Assembly (NCBI GenBank): GCA_905147135.1
Contig: LR990067.1
Coordinates: forward strand, 10,602,001 to 10,666,000
Direction of reading: 5' to 3'
DNA from: Blastobasis lacticolella
Lineage: Eukaryota > Arthropoda > Insecta > Lepidoptera > Blastobasidae
DNA length: 64,000 nucleotides
The notes under the pieces are model-generated. The model worked only from the letters and a program-made list of their open reading frames with translations. It searched no databases and was not told where the DNA came from. Positions 33,601 to 42,600 of the stretch are shown here, piece by piece. Numbering within the stretch: position 1 is the stretch's first letter; each line of letters opens with the position of its first letter. Made by a program: the position numbers and the translations under genes.

Positions 33601-36600
33601 CGGTGACCACTTTCCATCAGGTGGCCCGCATGCCTGTTTGTATGACGTATAACAACGGCGTTGTAAGAGACTACAGTCCTGAATTCTTATAATAATGGGA
33701 CTTGAGTTCTCATTTATGACTTAGTTCCTTTTAAAGACTCGAGTCTGAGTCCAGTTGACTCTACCTTAATATGTCCAGAAATTGAAATGATGAATTTTAA
33801 TTTCTGTTACGGGTCCGGGTGTTCTATGTATAATAAGTATGTATTTAAAAGTATTTAAGTAGTATATCAGTTATCTAGCACTAGTTTGGGGCTAGATGGC
33901 GCTGTGTGAATTTGTCCACGAATATTTATTTATTTATTTTTGTGATGTCAAAACAAAGCATGTCTGTGTGTATGTCAATACAGACCTCTGCGTCCTCTTC
34001 CGCGTCGAAGTCGATCGGGCGGTCGGCCGGCCGGGGGGTCACGCCGCCGGCCTCCAAGTCCGTGCCTGTGGAACATCTTGTATTGTTAAAAGTAAATATT
34101 TAAAATTTGAACAATTCTCTTTGATATTAATAATGTAATTTAATTTGAAAAATGACATTTATACATACATAAAGCTCACGCCTGGGACACAGGTGGGGTA
34201 GGCAGAGACTATGACATTTACAAATTTGACATATTGTAATTATTTGGACTTTGTGCACAGCAAAAGTACAGTGGCGGACTTAAAGCTAAAATAGCCTTAT
34301 CTATTTTCTAATTTTCAATTTGCCAATTTTCTAAGAAATGAACTATTATATTGTATTGTATTGTCATACATATTCATGGGATAAAACTTACCAACAAACC
34401 GCTTATGCAGCAACAGCTCAAAGTTATAAGTCTTCTGGATAGCATACAACAGCAGCTTGACATCAATTTCGTTCTTCCGCGCGGCCATGATGGAAGTCAG
34501 CTGTTCGCGCGTGACGTCACAGAACTTGGCGGTGAGGCGTTCGCTGACCCTCCAGCTGGGAGGGAAGACCGAGCCCAGGGTCTCCTCGAAGGTCAGGAGG
34601 TGTTTCTTGAGCCACGCGTACCGACGCTCTATGTGAGCGAGCCAGGCGCATTCCTGGAACGGTGATAGTATGATAGTATAGTTAATAATTTTGTTAGTAG
34701 TAGACAGTGGAATGTATTGCTCATAAAAGTGGAGCGACGCGAAACATAATATGAGTAATACAAAAAATGGACATTATTTTATGAGCAGTTTTCCAATAGG
34801 TATCTAAAGCATTCCTAACCACTCACTTTACTGAGATGACTTTTTTTAGATGGCGCCCCGATAATTTTGGTAATTCATAAAGGTTAGCAAATAGGTTCTT
34901 AGCAAACAGGATATAAACTGGGTACGTTGTATTGGATAATATTGTATTTGCCAATATTTTTCAACCTTTTTAGAGGTTGTAATAATAATGGAACTTAGTG
35001 GTCACTTTAATAAATATATCTTTTTACACTTCGTTCAACCTTTAACAGTTATGTTTATATTAATAAACATTTTATTTTTAAGTTTAGTATTAGTTGGCTG
35101 CATGAAATCTCTGCCACCATCATACAGATTATAAAAAGATTACCAAAATTGTAGGAGCGCCATCTATTGATGCTCTTTGAAACTAACTATCAATACCTAC
35201 TGGAAAACTCCTCATTTGTTTGCTCTAACGATTTTTGCTTTTGAATTTAAGTGACTGAATTTAGTCCAATGTAATATGCGCAATAGTGGGGCATTGCGTC
35301 CGAATTGGAGATGCCAGACTAAGAAATTCCACCTCCACTTTAGAAAATACCGCAGACAAACAATACTATCTATATTACATCAAACTGTAGATAGAATCTA
35401 AGCGACAATGGAGATGCGAAACCGTTGGCTCCAGAAGCTTGAAAATTTGCACCAACGTTTATACATGACGTAGGTGAGTGCGTGCTAAGATGGGATTTTT
35501 GGAAATTCCCCCCCTAAAGAGGTGAATTGGGGGGTGGATATTTGTATGCAACTTATTTTTCCTTCAGTGGATTCACTTGGAACTTTGTACAAATATTCAG
35601 CAATATGAATATTTTTTTAATTGGTCTTGACCCTCCATGTGGGCGGGAAGATAGAGCCCAGGGTCTCTTCGAAGGTCAGGAGGTGTTTCTTGAGCCACGC
35701 GTACCGACGCTCTATGTGAGCCAGCCAGGCGCATTCCTGGATCGGTGATGGCGTGGTTAATAATGCAGATAGTAATAGACAGGTAGAGAGGTAGGGCATA
35801 TGCGCTTGGACATATAACATTTGACTAAATTCAGCCCACTGCTGGGCATAGGCCTCCCCCACAGATCTCCACGGCGGCCGGCCCCGTGCCTTCCGCATCC
35901 AGCTGGCACCTGCGATCTTTACCAGGTCGTCGGTCCACCTTGCGGGAGGCCTACCACACTGAATAGTGGTTGCCAAATCGCTCAAATAAGAGTCATGGAG
36001 GACAGATGGCAGTCGCTCCACTGTAATTATCTGATCTTCCAAATCCTGGATCGTGGTCAAGGCGGACCCCGGACCCACGTGCGCGAGAGCACAACCGGGA
36101 TATTAACGCCAACATGATTATTTTTTATTTATATGAACCAAATGCTATTTTTTTTCTTTTATTTTCAGCTCCTCAAAATGAATAGCCAGGCCAAGAACCC
36201 AGGCACCTAATCATTAGAGGTAGGACTCGGATCACATTTGATTCGAATGAGGTTTTATGTCGATTCGAATCATCGCTTGATTCAAATCCACGAGCTAATT
36301 TGAATCAATATATTTAATTCGACTTTTGCATTGCGCGGCAAACTTATCTTATAGATGAGACAAGAGTGATAACTTCAAATTTTTTCGTTTTAAACAAAGT
36401 TGTACTCGAATAAGTATTTATTTATAAGTATAGTATAAATAAATAAATTCACAATTAGATCTATCTATGTAAGCGAACGGCCACACAGAAAAGACGCACA
36501 CACGTCGCGGACAGAGCACAGACGGGACGCGGACACGACTTAAAACATACAGAAAAGACAGAGCACGGACGCGGCGCCGTCGCGGACCAGTCAAGAGCGT

Positions 36601-39600
36601 AGGCAAGACAAGGATAGCACGCGCTGCGGGCGAGGCCCGGCTCCCGCGCCCCGCCCGCACCCCCGCTCTCGCCAGCGGCGCGCCCGGGCCCCGTCCGCCC
36701 TGTATGTTTTAGGTCGTGTCTGCGACGCGTCTGCGCCCTGTCTTTTCTGTATGTTTTGCGTTGCGACGTTTGTATACATTTAGTATGAAAGTAAATTGAA
36801 CGGGCGCCGCGTCCGCGACGAGTCTACGTCTTACGTCTTTTCTGTGTGGCCGCTCGCTAAGTATTTTAATTTATTTATTTATATCTAGTCATATGATTCG
36901 AATCAAGGATTCATTCGAATCATGATTCGAACTTTTGCCGGAAGATCCGAATACAAATTTTTGCTTTGAGTATCACCATTAGCATCACCACACTAAGCGT
37001 AGTAGTGTGATGATGACAGTGAAGTGCTTGGACGCGCAGTTTCTGCACCGGACAGTCATAAAACGCGCCGGCACCATCGCTAGCGCGTTCTAATCGCCGC
37101 GCAGCGCCATCTACCGAGTACGTAACGCAACACCGCCCACCTGGTCCTCGGCGAACAGATGCCTATACTCCTGCAGCTGCAGCCGCTCAGAGCCGGTTCA
37201 TACGCAGTTCAATACACTGACCCGGTAGTCCTAGCAAGCGGCCACACAGAAAAGACGCAGACACGTTGCGGACAGGGCACGGGACGCGGACACGACTTAA
37301 AACACTAGTAATCACTATTGTCTCATCTATAAGATAAGTTTGCCGCGCAATGCAAAATTCTAATTAAATCAGCTCGTGGATTCGAATCAAGCGATGATTC
37401 GAATCATCATAAAATCTCATTTGAATCAAATGTGATCCGAGTCCCACCTCTAATGATGAGGTAGATAATTCCGCGCCGCGTCCGCGCCCTGTCTTGTCTG
37501 TATGTTTTGCGTCGCGACGTTTCTATACATTTATAGTAAACGCCAAATCTCGCTGCAGACTCGGTCATAAAACGTGGCAGCGGTGCCGCGAGAGCTTCGC
37601 TCCCTTTCGCACCCACGGGCCTTATGGAGTGACGTAGACGGCGCGTAGTGCTGTATATTATTGCTGTCGATGAGCGTTATCGATAGTGTATTTTTAAAGG
37701 TGGTTGACAGAAATTAAAAACATGTATAGTTCAATATTATGTTTATTACTAAAGTTAGTATAATTTATACAAAGAAATAAATAAATAAAAGAAATTATTA
37801 AAATAATATAAAATAAGGAATAAATAAAATCTTATTAATAATTCAACATAATAATTAACAGACTTTATATAAAACAAAACTTAAATTAATCATCAGGGTC
37901 ATCATCATCGTCGTCATCATCATCATCATCTACATGAATAATGAATTCTTCATTTAAATGGGCTTTTTTGAAGTCTTCGTCTTGGAGATTTTCTGCATGC
38001 TTCACACATTGTTGCCAGTTTTCAATGGTTACATTAGAAATGGCTTCGTGCAGTATTTTTTCAACATCAGCGATTTTAAAAGTGCTCTTCTTGGTGGCGA
38101 CTTCATTTTTTGATTTTGAGATAATGCTTAATTTATTTTTGTTTGCGGTTTATATACCTTATTTCCATAGCTCTAATTGAGGGAGGCATGTAGGGGCTGC
38201 AAACAGTTGCAATGAAAAACAAATGACTCATTAAAGCTCATTAGATAACGATAACGACACCTTTGTGTCGCTTGTCAATTTGTCTCATTTTTGTAATACA
38301 TGAAAACAAATTAACTAATGAGTTTGGAAAACACATTATTAGTACATTCCATTTCAGTTAGTCACTTGTTTACTTCTTTAGGCGGGCCCTTGATGACTCA
38401 CAGGTTTTTATCGATAACGGCCTTGCGCCCGCGCCGCTAACGCACAACCCTAGCCTGTTTATGATTTATGGCCCTCTCTGCAGCGAGATTTGGTATGTAA
38501 GTAAATTGAATAGGCGCCGCGTCCGCGACGTGTCTGCGACTTACGTCCTTTCTGTGTGGCCGCTCGCTAAGTATTTAATTTTTTTTTTTCATTCAGTCAT
38601 ATGATTCGAATCAAGGCTTCATTCGAATCATGATTCGAACTTTTGCCGGAAGATCCGTATATAAATTTTTGATTTGAGTGTCACCATTGGCATCACCACA
38701 CTTAAAGTAGTAGTGTGATGATGACAGTGATGTGCTTGGACGCAGGGATGTTAGATGCCAAGTCAGAAATTATGGCACAGGCCTGTCAAAATTCTGGTAC
38801 TTTAGAAAAAGTTATTGTACGCAGTGTTACCAGCAGTATAATAATAATAATAATAATGGAAGTACTATGGTACGATCACCTGGAAAATGGTACGTATAAC
38901 CAGTGTTACCAGCAATAGTTTCCAAAAAAGTACATCCGGGCTCCTAGAATAGTACGAAAATGGCTAAAAAGGTACGGTTTACCTTCTCTTATATTTTATC
39001 GGCCTTCGGGGGGGGGAGGGGGGGGGATAGTAACGGCGTTATTTTGACAAGACAAGACCTGATTTACTCGGTGGTGGTGCCAGTGAGCCAAAAACCGTCA
39101 AAATTAACCCTTCCTTCCATTATTTTAAGGTATTTTGCGGACAGAAAAGGCAAAGTGACCAACCCCCTCAACTAAATTAAGCATTTTGTAAAAACGTACT
39201 AAATAGTACGATGTGGACCAAAGTACGCAAAAGGTAGGAGTGGGCATTGAATCAACGAACGTGTTTTTTTAACTGCTTTTCTAATGTTAACTTAGTAACT
39301 GCTTTCTGTTAACTGAAAAACTAGTTGAATGCATCAACCTGTTTTTCGAAACGAGACGAATGAATAACGATTTGTGACGAAGTTTAACGAAGTCGGTTGA
39401 GCATTACGAGCGGGCGAATTTTATTCCATTAGCTAGATTCACTCTTATTTATTTATTTACAGAATTAATTACACGGGTAAACCTAATTACAGTAATTAAT
39501 ATCTATTAATTACTGTAATTAGGTAATAATACAATATTCTTATAAATAAAATTAATAGACACTATAAATTAAAATTAATAAGCACTGGTTCACGGGTACA

Positions 39601-42600
39601 GAAACGATGACAGTCAGATTTAATTTTGCTTAAATTTTATCAGCAAAGATTACATACTCAAACAAACAAAATCAATTTTTGAAACGAATAAATGACTACA
39701 TTAAAATTATTTAGCGGGTTGGCGTACCGTTAATCGACTACTTAGAATGGTACATTTCTATTAACTGCAATGTATGTATTCAGTTGAACCAACCAGTTAA
39801 TAACGTTAACTGCTTTTTCAACTAGTTGATCATTAATAATAATCGGTTAAATTTCGTTAACCTCAAAGCCGTCAATGACCCACCTCTAGCAAAAGGTACG
39901 ACAGTCGGCCAAATAGTACGTAAATCGTACCAAATGGTACGATCTGGCAACGCTGCGTATAACATCCCTGCTTTATGCACCTTTTCCACAGAGTACAAAG
40001 CGGTGCCCTTTTAAGAGGAAAACGTCACTGTTTTGTACTCGGTGGGAAAAGTGCACAAAGAAGACGGGTGTTCGGATAGTCGTAAATCACGCGGGCACCA
40101 TCGCTAGCGCGTTCTAATCGCCGCGCAGCGCCATCTACCGAGTACGAAACGCAACACCACCCACCTGGTTCTCGGCGAACAGCAGTTCGCGGCTTCGCAA
40201 ACGTAGGAGCGTAAGACAAAAAGCTTTGGCGCGTAGCTTCTGCTCGTTATTTTTTTTGTTTTTAAAAAAAATTAATTTCGTTGCTTACTGATTTTTTATT
40301 TGTTTGTTTCAGATAGTCCTAAGAGACGATATGCTTTGGCGCGTAGCCTCTGCAATTGTTGGTTGTCAAAACGCCACCTGCAGAGCTGTAAAGACGCCAC
40401 CCACCTTGTCGTCGGCGAACAGCTGCGCGCGTTTTAACCAGCGCAGCAGCTCGCGGCTTCGCTTCATACGCAATTCAAAACACTGACCCGGGAGGCCTAT
40501 GAGACGATGTTGTCTGCACAGTTTTTTGGTTTTATTTTCGTTCATATTTTTCTTTTTTTTACTTTTCTTTTGGATTTTTTTTTGTCTCTTAATAATTGTT
40601 TTTTTTTTCTGTTGCTTATTGATTTTTTTTGTATTTTTTTAGATAACTTTGGTTTTTTTTTAGATTGTCAAATGGTTTGTTCATGAATGCAGCCCGTTGG
40701 TTGTCAAAACGCCACCCAAAGCCCCGTAAGCGACACCAACGGTCCCAATCCAGCCCACCTGGTCGTCGGCGAACAGGTGGCGGTACTCCTGCAGCTGCGC
40801 GCGCTCGAACCAGCGCAGCAGGTCCCGCCGCACGCGCGGCTCCAGCGCGCCCGCCGCCACGCACGCCTCCGACAGCGTGCGCGACGATATCGTGGGCTTG
40901 CTGCCGCCTGGAAGCGGGTGGAAATGTATTTATTATTTATTTATTTAACACTTTATTGTACACTAGCTGCGAAACCCGGCGTTGCACGGGTTAAAATATT
41001 CACCGTTAGTGTAAAAAATACATGAATATACATTGATAATAACCGATATTATTAATTTCAGTACTATCTAGATCATTCTAGAAATTTTCAGAACTTTCCC
41101 GAAGTTCTAATGAGTTAGAAAAGGACAGATATATATCTTATATTACATTTTTGCCTCCCACAACCACCCACTTCCACCCACCGCGCCCAAACTCCCTTAC
41201 TTCCTTCTAGGACCCAAGGGGTGTCTACCACCCCAATGGGGTGTTGGTTGGAATTGGTGGTGATAAAGAAAACCGGTCACACACGTACCCACACAAGCAT
41301 TTTATATATATATTAAGATTAAGAAATTTAGATTAACAGTATAATTATCACAGATTCTGTAAGATTATGACAAGTACAAGGGCGGTCTTATCGCCAATGG
41401 CGATCTCTTCCAAGCAACCATTTACATGGATATAGTGGAGGTCGGAAAGCAAAAACTAGTAGGCAATGTACATTTGAGATTCCTTACAGAAGTTACAATC
41501 ACCATACAGTGAAGAAATGCAATATATATGTATACTATACAAAGAACAAAAAAAACAAATACAAATATATCAAACCAAACAAAAACAATACTAATTAAAA
41601 TACAAAAACCGCTATACAAGACACAGACGATAAAATCATGTGTTCAGGGTGAAAGAAGATGACCCTTCAATCTTCTTTTGAATATACTCAGCGAATCCGA
41701 ACATCTCACTTCACGGGGAAGCGCATTCTACAGGCGTACCGAATGTAATGCGGTCGTGGGTGGGAATGTAACTTATGGGGGATTTACAATGGTCAAGTGT
41801 TTAGAGAAGTTTACAAGTACAGTGAGTAAGTTGGGGTCGGCAACGCGTGGGTGATGCCACTGGTATTACAAACGTATATCTATATGGGCTGCGGTGACTG
41901 CAGCGAAATAATTCCTACTTTCCTATCCCCCACCTTTTTGACGATTGAAAGAGATATTTAGTGTATCAATAAAGAAATTTTGAACTTGAGTTTGAGTTTG
42001 AACTTACCAGTGAAAGCCTCCTTGAAGTCTTCAAGGATCTGCTGCCCCAGCTGGGTGCGGATGTCAGAGACGCGAGCGCGAAGGGCCGACAGTTCGGCGA
42101 TGTCTTTGTACTTCTCCAGCTGCTGTAGCACTTCCATTATTGCCTGGGAATGACCATTGTTGTTTTACTTAGAAGTTGTCAAGATATTGCCTCAAGAACA
42201 TTCGCACGCCATATAACTCGTTAGGAGTTTTACTTCCACCGGGTACGATGGTATACCATCGTGATAAATGTGCGGCAAGCCAGAATGAACTTTATGGTCT
42301 GCAACAAAAGGTCTATAGTTACTATACACACGACCGTCTCGAATATACCCAGACGTTACCGTGGCTATTCTCGAAAACGTTCGGACTAGTTCACTAGAAC
42401 ATTCCAGTATCGGGGCCGGGGTATCCTACATATACGAGTACAAGAACAATTCTACTTTGTAGCGATAGTAGAAGTTTAGAAGACCCACAAAGCGTCGGTC
42501 TGCCGTGCACAAACTGGCACATAAAATTTGCCTAGGTTAGCAATTGAACTCATGAAATTGATGATACGTAATCGCAAAACTGTCAATTTCAATCATTGAA

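Larger units (their letters stand above)
36215..37452. mobile_element. Large TAGAGGT inverted-repeat element (hAT-like)
   Basis: Left end TAGAGGTAGGACTCGGATCA and right end TGATCCGAGTCCCACCTCTA (approximate) are inverted repeats that continue inward for over 100 bp with gattcgaatca words. The ends resemble hAT. No matching 8-bp flank was found, so one end may be rearranged. It encloses a GC-rich palindromic element and a decayed Vps53 exon 5 copy. Confidence 0.55.

Noticed and set aside
36418..36779. Arginine-rich ORFs on the minus strand
   Set aside because: They read through a GC-rich inverted-repeat element whose partial copies occur several times nearby.
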